DNA of 64,000 nucleotides, taken from positions 83,270 to 147,269 of the forward strand of contig WIXG01000201.1 of NCBI GenBank assembly GCA_009869945.1, given 5' to 3'. The position numbers were made by a program, and so were the translations under genes. Position 1 is the stretch's first letter; every line of letters begins with the position of its first letter. Origin of the DNA: Mesaphorura yosii (lineage: Eukaryota; Arthropoda; Collembola; Poduromorpha; Tullbergiidae). This document shows positions 1-14,000 of the stretch, one piece after another. The notes beneath the pieces were generated by a model that saw only the letters and a program-made list of their open reading frames with translations, searched no databases and had not been told where the DNA came from.

Positions 1-3000
1 GCAGCAGCGTCCCATTCAAACCAGCTTCGCCGCGGCCGCGCTACGCCCGCCCGCAGCAATGTTGACAGTTTTATTGAGTTTGATGCCTTCCTCGTACGTG
101 CGTACGTACGCATTATATCACGGCCATAACAATTACGAACAAGATTCTTTTTGTGACGGCCAAACTGAAATTATGGCGCCCGCGCGAAGGGTATCATTCA
201 TGATGCTAATAATAAAACTAATTAGTTCTTCCACCGAAAATTCTTGATTCTCCTGAGGCTTCGGTGCCGCTTCCGAAAAAACTCCCGGCGGCCGGCGGTC
301 GTGCAGTAAAAATCACGAGCGCCCCGAAAATTTATTCGGGCAACAAAAATATCATGTCGGGCTTTGCAGCACGTTGAAATACGTCTCAATGTATCGCAAA
401 TAGGTTTATGCTTCTCCTGCAGCCATTCTACTGCAATGAATACACAGCAGCAGCATTTTATAGCGCTGGCAGCATCAAAGTTCTAAAATCAACATGAGCT
501 AGCCAGTGTCATTCCCATTTTTATGGTTCAGTTTTTATGAAATCCGGAATCTTTTTAGAAGATAAAAAAATGCCATGCAAATAACGAGCCTGAAGATTCA
601 ATCGTGTGTTGTGCCGTGCCAGCGCGATGCCATCGGCCATCACAAAGTTTAAATTCAAAATCCCTGAGTTTCGCAGTAGCAAATCATCCGTCTGCATTGT
701 GCATTTATGACTTTTCAAACTGCTGCTGGCGGCGGCTCGTGAAATCGGAATGGCACACACACACACATGCTATTATTATTATTGAGTCGATGTTGGACGG
801 CGGCAGCTGCCTGCAACTGGACACTGGACAGACTGGACTACTACTGGACTGAGTTGGATGGGAGGACAGAGGACAGAATAGAGACATCGACATTTGCACT
901 TAAGTGTCTGTCCTCCAAGTACTACACGGATTTCGGTCGGTCGGTCGACAGACGACGCGGACAATGTGTCGTCTCGGTGGGGCCAGCATAGCAGTCCAGC
1001 AGACAAACTGCAGACGGCAATGCAGTGAGCAATGGTTTTTTGAGGGAGGGAAACAGGAAACATATTAGTGGACAGATGATCCGAGCCGGAGGAAAAAGCT
1101 GGTGGTCATTTGGAAGTCTTTCCTTGCATTGAAATGTCAACTTGATAAGTGAATGCTAAGAACGCAGTCCATTTTTCATTCGGGAAGTCGCGTTAGCGCT
1201 CACGTTCGCAGTTCGAAAGTGCAGTGCAGCGGCCGACCAAGTAAATCCACTCCGTCTGCTCGTCATGCTTTCACTTTCCTTGACTTTCACCCTGGCGCAC
1301 AGTGAAAGCGAAAGCAGTGCGGGTAGGAGTGCGAGTGCTTTTTCTTTCCTGTCTTTCACGATATGCAAATGTGCAGCATATTTTTGCGTTTGCCTCGCAG
1401 GCTTGCGCGTGTTTCGTGTTCCGTGGCCCAAACCGCACGTACAATTTGTAGGCAAATCAAATATACGCACGTCGTCGTCGTTTTGCTGTTTGTTGTTCGT
1501 TGTTAACATGGAGCATGAGCTCACGAGTGCCTTACCTTGCGTGAGTAATCTATATACCGAGTCGCCTGCTTGTAAGATTACTCTGTTAATACGCCACTTC
1601 GCGACTCGTGACTCGACTCGACTCGCAAGAAATAAATTTACATTGTGCGAGCGGGCGCCCTTTTCGTCTCTGCATGCAGGCACAACTTTTACGAAACAGC
1701 AGCTCGCGAGAGGCTTCGGTTCGCATTTCAATCATGCTAATGTAAAGTGGAAGAGAAAATAATATAAATTATGTGCATGAGAGAGGAAGAAAGATTTTGT
1801 AGTGGAGGCTGACAGCAAAGTCATCCCACCATGTCAATCAACTTGAATTAAACTCCCGCATACTTCCCAAAGAAATTCCCTCGACAAAGTTGGTCTGGCT
1901 TTCAGACCACACATTCGTTTCGTACATTCAGTCTTTGATATTTGCTTTCTTCGCTTCCTTCCTTCTTCGCACGCAATATTCGGCTTGGCTTCTTTTCACG
2001 ACCAAGTCGGGTGACGATCGCATCCACAATAAGATAATGATATGCTGAGTATAACGGCCCAATTTGAGAACGCGAAATGAAAAGTAAGTCAGACGCCAAA
2101 AGAATTTTCATTTCACAAAACACCAAACAGCATAACAGCAAAACAGCTCGCATTTGTCAATGACAATAAATCACCTCTTAAATTGCATATGCAAATGATG
2201 TGAGCAGGTTCGACGTGTCACACGACACACGAGTCTCAATCACAGTCACAGCCAAAGGAACTTCTGACCTGGAAATCAACGCAGCACTCACGGAACGCAG
2301 ACTGTGAAACGGACGATTTTTGCTCTCACACGTCGTGGAAAGGAAAAACTTGAGATTTGGATTCAAATTAATTCTACGCACAATCAGCATGTCGCATGTT
2401 TATTTATGATTCGCCGCAGATTCGGTTTGAAGCTTGCAAAAGTTTGCCAGCTCGCCCCGTGTATGCGTGTGTGCATGCGTATAAATGCCAAATGCGTAAA
2501 CGTAAAGTTAACTAAAAACTTACTCCTTTTTCTTCCGCAGCCCGAGCCGCAGTTCATGCTTTCTTAATAGTTGGCGAGTTTTATTTTAAAATCTACCGAA
2601 TCCACTCCTTCAGATTTCTTTGATGCGACCACCGCACTGCTTCCGCTAAGCAAAGCAAGCCAAGCAAACGCATTTAAATTCAGAAGGCAAATTCAGCTGC
2701 CGCGTAGCAAACGCAAATGTCAGCTCAGCTGTGCCTTCGCCCGTGCCGTGGCCGCTTCTGCATTTGACTTTTGTGCGGCGCGGCGCGTCTCCTCCAAAAC
2801 AGGACAGGAATTTTGGCAGGCCGAATTCGTGACCGAAGGAGTCCAAACGAATTCCAGTCATTTTAAGCGCAATGCAATGCAGGTCCATTTCTGACACGGC
2901 ACGCGCATGTGGCGCCCGTGGAGTTTGCTGAATATGGAGCAGTGTTTTATTTACACGCGTCGTAGTGTCCACAGTACAAAAGTGAAGGCAGCAAGCAGCG

Positions 3001-6000
3001 CTCAGAAAAAGAGCAACGATCCAGGTGTGGAGAAAAAAATTTTATTAGCATTTTTATGAAATCGATTCCAGCTCGAGAAAGCAGCCAGCCAGCCACGCAG
3101 CCAGTCGTCTCAAACTCGAACGCGCCGAATAGAAAGTAAAAGTAGAAGGTATTGTGAAAGGAATAATTTTCTTCCGCCTCCTTGCTTCTCAAGAGAAATT
3201 CAAGGCAGAAAAGTTTCCCAGATGTATAGAATCAGGAGAACGACGACGGAGTGATTAAAATCACCTACACGTCAACCAATCGCAATTTTGCAATTGAAAT
3301 GTAGCAGAAGCAGCTGACTGGTCGGTCCGATTAAGATCGATCGAGGTGAATGGCGAAGAAAAAAATACAGCTTCATCAAATTATTGCATTTCATAAATAG
3401 TCGAAGCCGAGACGTCGTGTCCCGTTGAGCACTTGAGAAGGTTGCCAATTGAGTATTCAGCTTTATCTAATTAAATTTCCTCGAAAACAATAATTAAAGC
3501 CAAAGGAAACGCGAAATCTTCGCAGTGGCGCACACGCAGGACGACAGGACAACACCGCCTTCAGTCTGAATAAATCTATTAAATATTAAGGAAATTACTG
3601 CGTATAATTAAATACTATAGCCTACTACAGCGTGCTTATGCTGTGCTCTGCTTCTTCATTGAACATTTGCTTTCTTCATTTGCTAAGAACGAACGTGTCG
3701 TTTTCGTTTTCCGCAAGTCGCAAGTTACAAGTGTTTCGTGTCCGCCTGCCTGCCTGCAACCAGCCGGCTATAAATAGAAAACTTTCCTTCGTACGACATG
3801 AACTTGGAAATATTCGTGCTGCTCGGCCAACCCAACAAAAGTTTTCATTATATGCTTCCCAGCACAATTTTCTCGCTTTAATTTTCTTTTCACACAAAGA
3901 ACGAACAACTTTTTCTTCCACCTCAGCCTGAAATGTGGAAAATGCGAGCAGTGCGAGTGGAATTGAAACCAGCAGCAAAAGGCTGAGGCTGGCGACTCGC
4001 GAGTCGCGGTCGCACTCCAACTGCATTCTCGCTCCAGGCAGGCAGGCACGAGAACTTCCTGCAGCCTGCGTCTGCCAAAGTCTGCAATGATGATGACCCG
4101 CCGCTGGAATGTGTTTTGGTGTGAAGGCTCAGTCACGAACGACTGCTAAGTGGCGAACGCTGTTCCCTTTGTTGCCCAGTTCCAAATAAACCGAAATCTT
4201 GCTTTCGCAATTCCGAGAAGAGCCACGCAATGACAACTACGCTAATAGAAAATCTGAATTCCTTCCTCCATCAACACCTGCATTTGGAGTATGCAGGTTT
4301 AGGTTTAGGGCGACAGCATTTTACAATCTTCATTTACATTTAGAAAATAATGCGAAAGCAAAGGGAAATCTGCTTGGCTAAATTACAGACGAGCTGATGT
4401 AAGGCTTTCGCAAAATGTTGGCGTGCGTTTTCGTGTGCGCGGGGGTTAGCACAAATCCCTCGCCGTGCAATACACGCGAAAAAATGAAATGATTTTTACT
4501 CACTCAATGCAGGAGTGAACACAATGAAAAGAAACAGTCTTGATTCTTGTTTTCCTGCTCTACATTCTGCTTTCTCCATTGTACACATTTACTTTCACTC
4601 GATTCAGCTCAAAACGCGCGGAGATGAGAGATTTTGGGAAAAAATGGAATGCTGCCTGCAGATTTCAGGTTCACAACTTTCACAAGTTCATTCCTTTCTC
4701 CATCGTCGTCAAAGTGGAGTGCAGTGCGGGGCGGGGACGAAAGGAAAATGCTATTACGAATCTCTTAAATTCCAAAGTGACTTTCTCGATTCATGTAATA
4801 TTGACATCACAGCGTAATGGAAAGAGCGAAAGAGCCTACGCAGATTCAGGCCATTAGGTTAGAAAGGCAACGGCGATGGCAAATTGGAAATGTAGTCGTA
4901 TTCTGGTCTTTCAACTGACATTCGTTCAATTAGATTGCTGAACCTTATCGCGCCGTATCGTATATTAATTTGGGCATCACAAATTAACGGCCTCAATCGC
5001 GAAGATAACAAGAGTTTGTGAATATGAATATCAGCGCCGTCAGGTTCAAATGTTACAAAACTCGTGGCAAGCCAAGGCAACAGCGTTAAATTCTTGGCCT
5101 GCAAAGCTCCTGCTGTTGAAGAGGCGAAAGTAGTAAGCAAGCCAGTCAAGCTGACTCATAAATGTAAATTAGGTCTCCCGTCAAATTACTTAAATATTTT
5201 ACTAACACAAACGCCGGCGTTACGCGTTATTCTAAAATTAAGCAGGCTGGAGCTCAAAAACCGGAGCGAAGCGAGACGTAATGTTTTACCCGTGCCTATT
5301 TATCATATTTTAGGAGTACGAACTCATTGACGGTGGAGAACGAAGGTATGAAAAATTCATGGCGCCGAAATACATACAGGCGGAGCATGCTCGTTGAGGA
5401 CTTTCTCCTAACTAATCTGATTTAAACGACTCGCCTGCGTCTGCTTCCACTTGGCACCTTGTTTCTATTTTTCTATTTTTTACTGAACGCACAAACGCAA
5501 ACCTTCTTTGGTTTTTCTGCACGAGAAAGTCCGGGGAGAATCAAGGGGGATGGTTGTAAGCACGGCCGTGATGGTGGGGGGGGTCCCAAATGCGCTATGC
5601 AAAAAGAATGTGAACATGAATATGCATTAGAATTTGTTCTTTGTTCTTTCTTTCTATGCACACTTCATCTTCATTTCATTTCTTTTCTTTTTTATACTCT
5701 CGTACAACGAAAAAATTCGTTGTAAAATGAAGTTGTAGTTGTAGTCTGCTGTCCTTACGCACAGCGTGGCTCGATTTATTTATAAATACATGTAAAACGG
5801 GTGCATGCGTACTAATACTAACACGTGTTTCGTGTTCTCGACAGTCTCTTTCATAATGCAAGCTTGAGAAACCGCGTGGCCGACCGTGGCCTCGTCACTT
5901 CAAGTGAATAATTGCTTGAGCGTATTTTTAGGAGCCTCGCTGTCGTTATCAAATTTTGCAACTCAACAAACACTTGTCGTTTGTCGAAATTCGTTCATTA

Positions 6001-8000
6001 ATTTCCTACGCCGTAATTTCACGGACATTTTACGTGATGCCCTCAAATTAACGCTGCACCAGCCACAAATCATTCGGCCACCAACTTCATTAATTAATCT
6101 GATGGAGTACTGGACGCCATTCATCAATTTGGCTCGACGGTATAAATTTGAATTATGCGATGACACGGAAGCATCATCAAAAAATGTTCTGCGCCCATTA
6201 GCCGAAGAAATTCATTGGAAAATTTCGTGCGACTGCGACGGTGATCGACGGATAAGTTAACACCATAATCCAGTTTAGGAAAATGAGGAAATGATTAAAT
6301 TGACAGGGTTCATGCGAATAAATACACTGATGAAGAAAATAACATGCAAGCCCGGTGCATTATTATGGGTTTGATCATAATAACGGCAGTGCTAGTTGCT
6401 ATTGTTGCGGATATAAGCTCTTAACTCGGCATAAAGGGTAATAATAATAATATTCATAATCCGGCAACGGGTGAAAGTAGACAGCAGGCACGTCATCCGG
6501 TGCACAGTGTATTAGGAAAGCGCATGAAAGGGTGCGAATGCGTATGCTCAACTTGTTTATACTCGGCTTCTGCTGTACTCGTTGGCTTGTTTTCGTGCCA
6601 TATCACATAAATGATTTATGACAAAAAAATTGATCTCTTCAAGACGGGAAAGCCCAGCATAGCAAGACAAAATGCGTCAACTTTCCGTGTTGCCGTAACC
6701 GTTGTCGGCTATTCCCCAGATTATCTTCACGTGCTTGCGTGAGTGCACTTTTCCGAGTTCAACTTGACATTCCCGTTTCTACTCTGTATTTTGCACTCCG
6801 CGTTTTGCGTCGAGTGCATTTTGTGCGTGTGCATGCTTGCTCGCTTGCTTTTGTACGTGGAGCGACGGCCAGCCACGTCGGTCGCAGTCACGGCCTCATT
6901 AATAAATGAGCTCTGTTTGTTCAAATGCTTTTCCCTTTTCTTGGTGTGCAGTATGCGTTTAGCAAGATTAATATTCAGGTGGGAAACGGCGACGGCAATG
7001 GAAATTCTGTCCGCTTCAAGCATTACCTAATTTTAATGCAATTTAATGTAATCTTGCGACTTGCATTCCCATTTTTGTCTTTTTGTATCTTTTCACTTGA
7101 TAATTATGTAAAACAACGCAGAAACATAATGAGATAATGTGGACGCTTTCCGGGACTCACAGCTTACATTTCATCCCCATACACGATTATGTTTCATAAT
7201 TAATAAATTGTTCTTCGTAATTAATAGTCTTCCCATCATCGTATGTCACGACCGACACAATTTATCACGGCGAAATGGAAGCCCGTGTGTTGACTTGTTG
7301 CTTGTTGCTGAGTGGTGTCATTCATTACGTTTGAAACCTCTGGTCACCAGCGACAAAACGAGCACACAAATTTACATATCGCATGCGTTCGGCGTTCGTT
7401 ATTAGAGCAGCTTGAAAAATGATTCGGATCGCAAATTAATTCTCACATGCAGTGCGCAGAACGCAGAAAAGAAGGACGTGCAGCAGCAAAAATTCGCACA
7501 AATGATGAAATAGCGAAATAGGCCGGCTGTTGATGTTGATGAGTTGAGGAGTGGAGAAAGAAGGAATTAAGAAAATGAAGAAGGAAATTTAAAATTATTT
7601 TATGTCAAACTTTTCCGAATTATCATCATCTTGGAATTAAAATAATATTATTCTGAAAGTTTGTGTATTGCTCTTCAGGCCAGCCAGCCAGCTGGGAAGA
7701 GCTTCAAAGTTTTTATGTCAATATTTTAGGAAAAAATTGAGTTTCGAGTACAAGTCGAAAGTTAAGAAGGAAAGAGAAAGAAGCAGCAAAGCAGATATTT
7801 GGCCGGAGCACGTTTGCATCTTTACTTTTATAATTTGTTTTCGTTTTCTCGCTATCCTTCAGTTATCCTTCAATAACAAAGATGAAGGATGAACTTTTAA
7901 TACTTTGCAAAACATGCTGCAGAATCGCGCGGTGGCTAATGAATAACCCGGAATTTTCCCGTCGCATTTGGCGTTGGGCGTCTTGCGTCATGCTGGGCGG
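1..8000. other. Non-coding tract with simple repeats; no supported gene
   Basis: The first 60 bases are GC-rich (CCGCGGCCGCG). Further on are a CA run at 754-767 followed directly by TAT repeats (771-784), GGTC repeats near 936-950, a GACTC tandem near 1608-1623, CAGC repeats near 3080-3102 and an AAT run near 6439-6453. Two ORFs of 191 (-) and 165 (+) codons overlap antisense at 1156-1762, with no domain on either. A TATAAATAG box sits at 3769-3777 without an obvious initiator 30 bp on. TATCCTTCA occurs twice (7853-7861 and 7864-7872) with an inverted TGAAGGAT at 7883-7890. Confidence 0.6.
754..784. repeat. Adjacent (CA)7 and (TAT)n microsatellites
   Basis: CA dinucleotide run at 754-767, a three-base spacer, then TAT repeats to 784. 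Confidence 0.85.
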
Positions 8001-11000
8001 CAACTGCCCGAATGCAAAACGCGAAATGGGGACCCAGAATTAAACTTTATTTGTGTCGCACTAATCTCATTACATTATTCAAATTTACTCGGCGCCGCCG
8101 TCGCGGCAGCAGCAGAATAAAGAATCGAATAAAATCAATTTGTTATTCTTTCTCCCGCGCAAGAATGAGAATTAGTGACAAAGATTGAGTGAGCAAAAAA
8201 ATAAATAAAAATGTTCACTCCGCCGCCGTTGCTGTTCCTTAGCCGTTTTGCTTTGTTGTGGATCTTTCTCAGTCAGTTAATATAATCTGCTAAGGTTAAT
8301 CTTACCCGCTGCCACAAATTGCTATTGCTTTTGCTATTGCTCCGTGCCTGACGGCGAGCGAGCTTTTAATTCGCTAAGGCAATGCTACTTTTGCTTTGTT
8401 TGCGGCGTGAATGCGTTAGAAATGAATTACTGCCCCGCGTTGCATTACTTTGAATAAATGTGATGAAATCTTGAGGAGCAACGCAACGAAAGGCAAGCAG
8501 CAAGGCAGCCGAAGCCAAGACGGATCGACGTAATGAATTTGTGACTTTCGGAGCGCAGCTTACACCGCAAACAAAAGCAGTCGCTGCTGTTGCTGCTGCT
8601 TGCCCTCGCGAAAGTGAAGGTTATTGATCTGAATGTAAGCCTACGGCAGGACGGCAGCAGCAGCATGGCCACGTACGCATACACGTAGGATCAGTGTTGA
8701 AGCAGGTTCCAGCAGGTTTTATGTGCTGGGACAAGATAGAGAGAGATTGTGAAAAGTAGTCGAGGTTAGGTTGAAACAAATGATGTTGAAGAAAGGAAGA
8801 AAAAGAGTCAAGTAGTCAGTTAGTGTTGCTGGCCCATTTGTTGCTGTCAATGCTGTCGTAGTCGCAGCCTCGAGCCTGCCTGCCTTCGATTCGGCCGCTT
8901 TCACTTTTACTATTATTAGTTCACAAAAGAAATATCCTGAATTGGTAATTCATTCCTGTTTCGTTACGGATCTCCGCTCGCATCGCGTGCACATGCATGC
9001 TAAGGCACACAGAGAATTGGGCATTAAGCAAGATGTTAAGCGCTGACACCGTGAAACAACGACCGACTTGAAACACGACAATCACCTTTCTGCACTCACT
9101 GCCGAAAGCCCAGAGCCCAGCGTGATGGTGTCATAAAATCATCTGATTCACGTAACCAGCCGAAATGCGAAAGTGAAATTGGAGCACGACGACTGCAATC
9201 GAGCGGAATGCATAATGTGGCTGGCTGGGAATGGATTCACGTCAAGTGATTCACAGAAATCACATCGACGCCCGTCGTCCTTCCGGGAGACTTTTCCAAA
9301 GTGGTTGACTCCGGACATTCATTTGTTCACAAGCCATTGCATTGCCTTGGACGACGCTGCTTTTCGGCCGTCTAAATTGCTGTTTAGTATGTCCAGGTAA
9401 TATTTCAATGGCGGGCCGCAGCTTAGCTCACGAATCGCGAGTGGCGTGATAAATTGTTGTGCATTATACATATTATTCGCCATTCGCCATTCGCTCACCC
9501 GGCTCCTCGGACGAGTCAAAGTCAAATTGAGCGCCCGGGTTAAATCGTCCCGAAGAGCGCGAGCGAGGGAATTGTGTCTGTCGTGTCACAGCACAGGCCA
9601 AGCCAGAATCTGACTCGGAAAAATTACCGCTGGGACCAATAAATGAAAGGGCAGTTTGTGGTTCTCCGGCTCGTACATTCATTTTCATGTCAACATTTCT
9701 ACAATTCAACTTTTCATGTGCACCGAGAATGGAAGGAGGCCCAAACACTTTACACTTGTACTTTTCGAATCGTGCTTTACATTGCTTTCCCGGTCATATT
9801 AAACAAGGACCAAATTTGTATCACGTCAGCCACCGCAACACAACGCGGATCGCAAACAAATTCGCGCGCCGCGCTGCGCTGTAAAGCGATGAATATTTAT
9901 TCACGCGAGCCGAGCTGAGATATTTGCCTTTTGCCATTTCCCTCCGCCCTTCTAGTTTCGCATTTCATCACTCCGACGTCGAACTGCGTGGGAAAATAGA
10001 ACAAAGCGAACGAATCGGCGGAATTGGCGAAACTTCATTCACAACATTTGAGCTGTGAGCATTGAGCTACTGTGGTCTCGTTGATGAAAGCAGAAGCAGT
10101 GCTTAAAGGCTCCAATTTAAGCTTCACTTCATTCAAAGAAAGCTCAACGCGCACGACGCGGCGCGACCGACAACTTCATCAATCTGCTTGATCGCCTGCT
10201 CTAATTTGCTGCTGCTGCTAAACCGCTGCCCGGCTTTGATTTTGGAAAACTCCGCTTTGGAGCAGCTCAGAATTGGATTTTTCGTCTACTTTGCGGTCTT
10301 CACAGCAGCATTTAGCAAGTGGAAAATGGAATTATACACCTGTCAGCGCAATCAATGCAAACCACAACGGCAACGCAAACGGTTATGAGACTAAAGACCA
10401 CTCACGTCTCGCGCCTCGTGAATTGCTGGCGTTCATGCGAGACGATGTTTCATTCTCGAAAAGAGCTGAATTTTGCGGCTCACGAAGGCGCAATCATTCG
10501 AGAACAAAATAAGCACTAAATATACGCGTTGGACCTAACGTTGGACCAAGCCAAGCCAAGATTAATGATTGCAGTGCAGTGGGAGTGGAAGGCTGACGGC
10601 AGGCTCGGAATTTATTTTTGTGGCGCGTGGAACCCGTGCGAATTTATGGTGTAAATAAAACATACACGTTCAAGTCGCGACGGGACGAGAGAAATACTCG
10701 CCACCGTCAGCCACCGAGCTGAGGTCAGCCTGTAATTTATGAAAAAATATGGCACTTTTGCCGCGCCGCGCCCTGCAATTTCTGACTGGTGACATCCACC
10801 GCGTGTCAAAATGCGCTGCCAAATTTGTCACACGCGCGCGCGTGAATTGCCGCACTCGTCAATTGTGAAATTAGCCTGAGGCGTAGGAAAATTAATTCTT
10901 TTCAAACCATGGCAACAGTAAACAAAATATGACCACGAGCAATTCGAAGTACAGCAGAGCCTTTCAAGGGATTTTCTCCGTCCCGTGCGCGTATTTGTTT

Positions 11001-14000
11001 CACTTTTTAGCCTCTACTTTCTTTGAAAAATAAATAAATCGATGCTTTGCGTTGCGTTGTTGATGCGAGCGAATGGGCTTCTGATCCCTTCGTGCTTTCG
11101 GTTTAATCTAAAACTTTTCCCTTTCAGTCTCACTTTCTTGTGTCTTGCGTCTTGCATCTTGCCTGCTTTCTCTGCCGCCCTGATAAATCTGCTCTGGTGC
11201 CGATTTGAGACATTTTCTCCGCGTTTTGACAAACTTTGGCTGTTAAATGTCAGAATCATGTTTCCCTCATCTTCCTCATCTTCATAAGGAAACAACGTCA
11301 GGCCAGAGGATATGGCGTAAGGAGCCCGAGCGCGTAAACGTACGCGTACGAAAAATTCTAAATGCAGAAGCTGTGTTTCAAAATTTTCTTTGCTTTCTCT
11401 GCGTCTGCCGGCCGGGCTCGCATCGACTTTGGCAAGGTACATCAATATTATTGAGCCTTTCCTCGGCGCTACGCTTTCACTTTACGATCATAACACAATC
11501 CACAATCACACGCATGACGATTACTGCTTCGAGGATTGAACCGTGAAAATCGCACGGTGTGAGGACGACTTTAAGGGGATGTGAAAACGCTCAAGTACGG
11601 CGCACTCCAAGCAGGAAGAAGAATCTCTTTGATAGCGGAGACTCCGGCTGATCCTTTCTCCCATGTGCTTTCTTTTGTGTCCGCGCGCGCCGCGCTCTTC
11701 AGACTCGCGCCCGTGTAAGTGTAAGCGCCTTTTATTCCTCCTCCAAGCTTGGCTTGCCTTCAGTCTTGGGCAAGGATTTACTTGACTTTCAAAAACTCTT
11801 TCTTACTTGCGCAGGAAATACATCGCAAGCACTCGGGCCCATTAAGCGGTCAGGCAGGTAAATCGGGCTTGGCGCTAATTCAAGGCGTCTTGCCTGCGCC
11901 TGCCAAAATGTTATTTGCACGCACTTAAGTACGCAATGCATTTCATGCTGCACTGGAGCCGTGATCTGACAACGTCACGCGCGTGCTCGAGCGTGAGCTT
12001 AAATTCAAGTTGTCATGAACGAAGGCTTGGGATTTTAACTTTTAGTGGAACCACATCGAAAAGGGCAAGGCGTAGGGCGAAAGGGCCGATTTGTGGCTCC
12101 ACTAAATGTTGCTGATAAATTTGCTGTCTTTTCTCCGGAGATCAATTCTGTCATCCGCAAGAAGTTCGCTGAAGTGACGAGCGAGCGACAGTAGAATGCA
12201 GTAAGATCTCGACTGAGAAAAGTACTGGATTAATAGGACCAGGAATTGAGTGAAAGTCAGCGTGATTGAATTTTTGAGCACATGGATTGCAGCGTGAAGT
12301 TGACATCGCGTCGCGTCGCGTCTTCGTACGCACCTGAATTTCTTTGATTGAGGATTTAATTGATTAAAGCTCCGGCAGGTCCTCCTCCACATTAAATCTC
12401 CGAACGTTTAAGTGGTTTCGATCTTTTGACCTGACCTAGTTTTCTGACGGCCGAGCTGGCCGAAGATTTGCTGGCACGGAAGAATCAATATTAACACTAA
12501 CACGTTTTGTGCAAGCGCAGCAGCAAAAGTATGAAAAGGTTAATGACTTTTGGCTACGGCTACAACTTCATTTTTCTGCGCCCAATGAAGTTCAAATGAA
12601 AGAACGGAGCCGACGATGCCGCCGCAGTGCAGTGCACAGAAATCATTTGTTGGGCTCCGTGCGTAATGCTCAAAGAAGTTTGGATATTATAAGACACTTT
12701 CTGCATTATTATTGTTATAAAAGGATACTCCATTAGTGAAAGTATTAAGTTCATCATCATAAGCTATAACTTTAAAGCTTCTTTCCCTTCACGCGCCGCG
12801 CCGCGCCATTGGCGGCGAGGAATGCGGGCCTGAGAAGAAAAAAAATGTAGAGAATAAAAATCGTTTTAGACACTCAGCCCGGAAAGTGCTCGTGATTTGA
12901 GCTTGCGAACGGAGCCGGGGCTGCTCGCTCCATTGATGTATATTTCATAATATTCAGGCACTCGTGGCCAGGATTCAGACGGCTCGAGGAGATGAGACGG
13001 TCGGGTCGGTCACGGAGAAAGGCAGGCGGCACCGTCGTTGGCGTCGTCGTGTGACAGACAGACAGAAAAGTACTTCACGGACAAGAATGAAATAAAAAAT
13101 ATTATTTATAGTTTTATGTCTTTCCCCATTCCTTCTCCTTCACTTGAGTCTCTTCTCCCGCGAAGGCACGCGAGTACGCGCGCGAAAAGGAGTCTAATGA
13201 CACTAATGAGAGTTTCACTCTCTTACTTTCACTTTCACTTTCTGCGCCAGGAACCCTGCGAAAGGATTTTTGGTTGTTATTCTTTTCATTATAAATTAAA
13301 AAGTCGTATTTGCCGCAATTTTTGCGAGGAGAGCCAGAATCTCTTTTCCATTCCTTCGCCGTGCCAGTGGTCGTAATGGAGCGGTGGTAAATAATTTCTA
13401 ATTAGGGCGGCAGGTACAAAAGTTGAGCTCAAATCGAAGAATTTGGCATCGACAGCGCAAAATAGTTCTCAGGAGTTTGAGACCAGAAAACCTTAATTAG
13501 TATACTCGACTGGCTCCCTCGTAAAGTAGTGAATAAGCGTTGCTACGAGCCAAGGCGAGCGCTGCGCTGAGAGTGATTAATTTGATTAAACTCCGTATCA
13601 GACACACCACTAATTTAAAAATTATTCGTACGCAATTAAGGCGCTTTGGCATATTTCTTCTTCTAGGCGCGATTTTGCAGTAATGCAAAAAGATAATTAT
13701 GAAATTGTCATAGGAGCCAAGCATTTCTACTTAAAGGCAATAAAAGTCGAATTTTGCGAGGAAAACGTACCAAACTGAAGTCAGCTCGCCCAGGAATTTC
13801 GCACCAGTGATTTTGATTTTGATTTCTGTAAGAGAAAGAAGAAACAATGTTAATCATAATTGCATCATTGCAAAAAGTGCAAGTAAGAAACTTGCTCACA
13901 GTTTAAACTTAGTTTGATTCGCATTTCAATTCGTTAAGGCCATTGCGATCTCAGCCCACTTGAAAGCGAAAGTTTTCTTAGCGTCATCCCATTTCAGTGG

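Noticed and set aside
1156-1762. Overlapping antisense ORFs of 191 (-) and 165 (+) codons
   Set aside because: Both frames are open together and rich in Ser, Arg, Cys and Ala without any domain, so the openness follows base composition.
3769-3777. Strong TATAAATAG box
   Set aside because: No initiator sequence lies 28-32 bp downstream and no gene follows.
5902-5930. Stretch containing TTGCTTGAG resembling the mir-137 seed region
   Set aside because: Only nine bases agree and no extended hairpin surrounds it.
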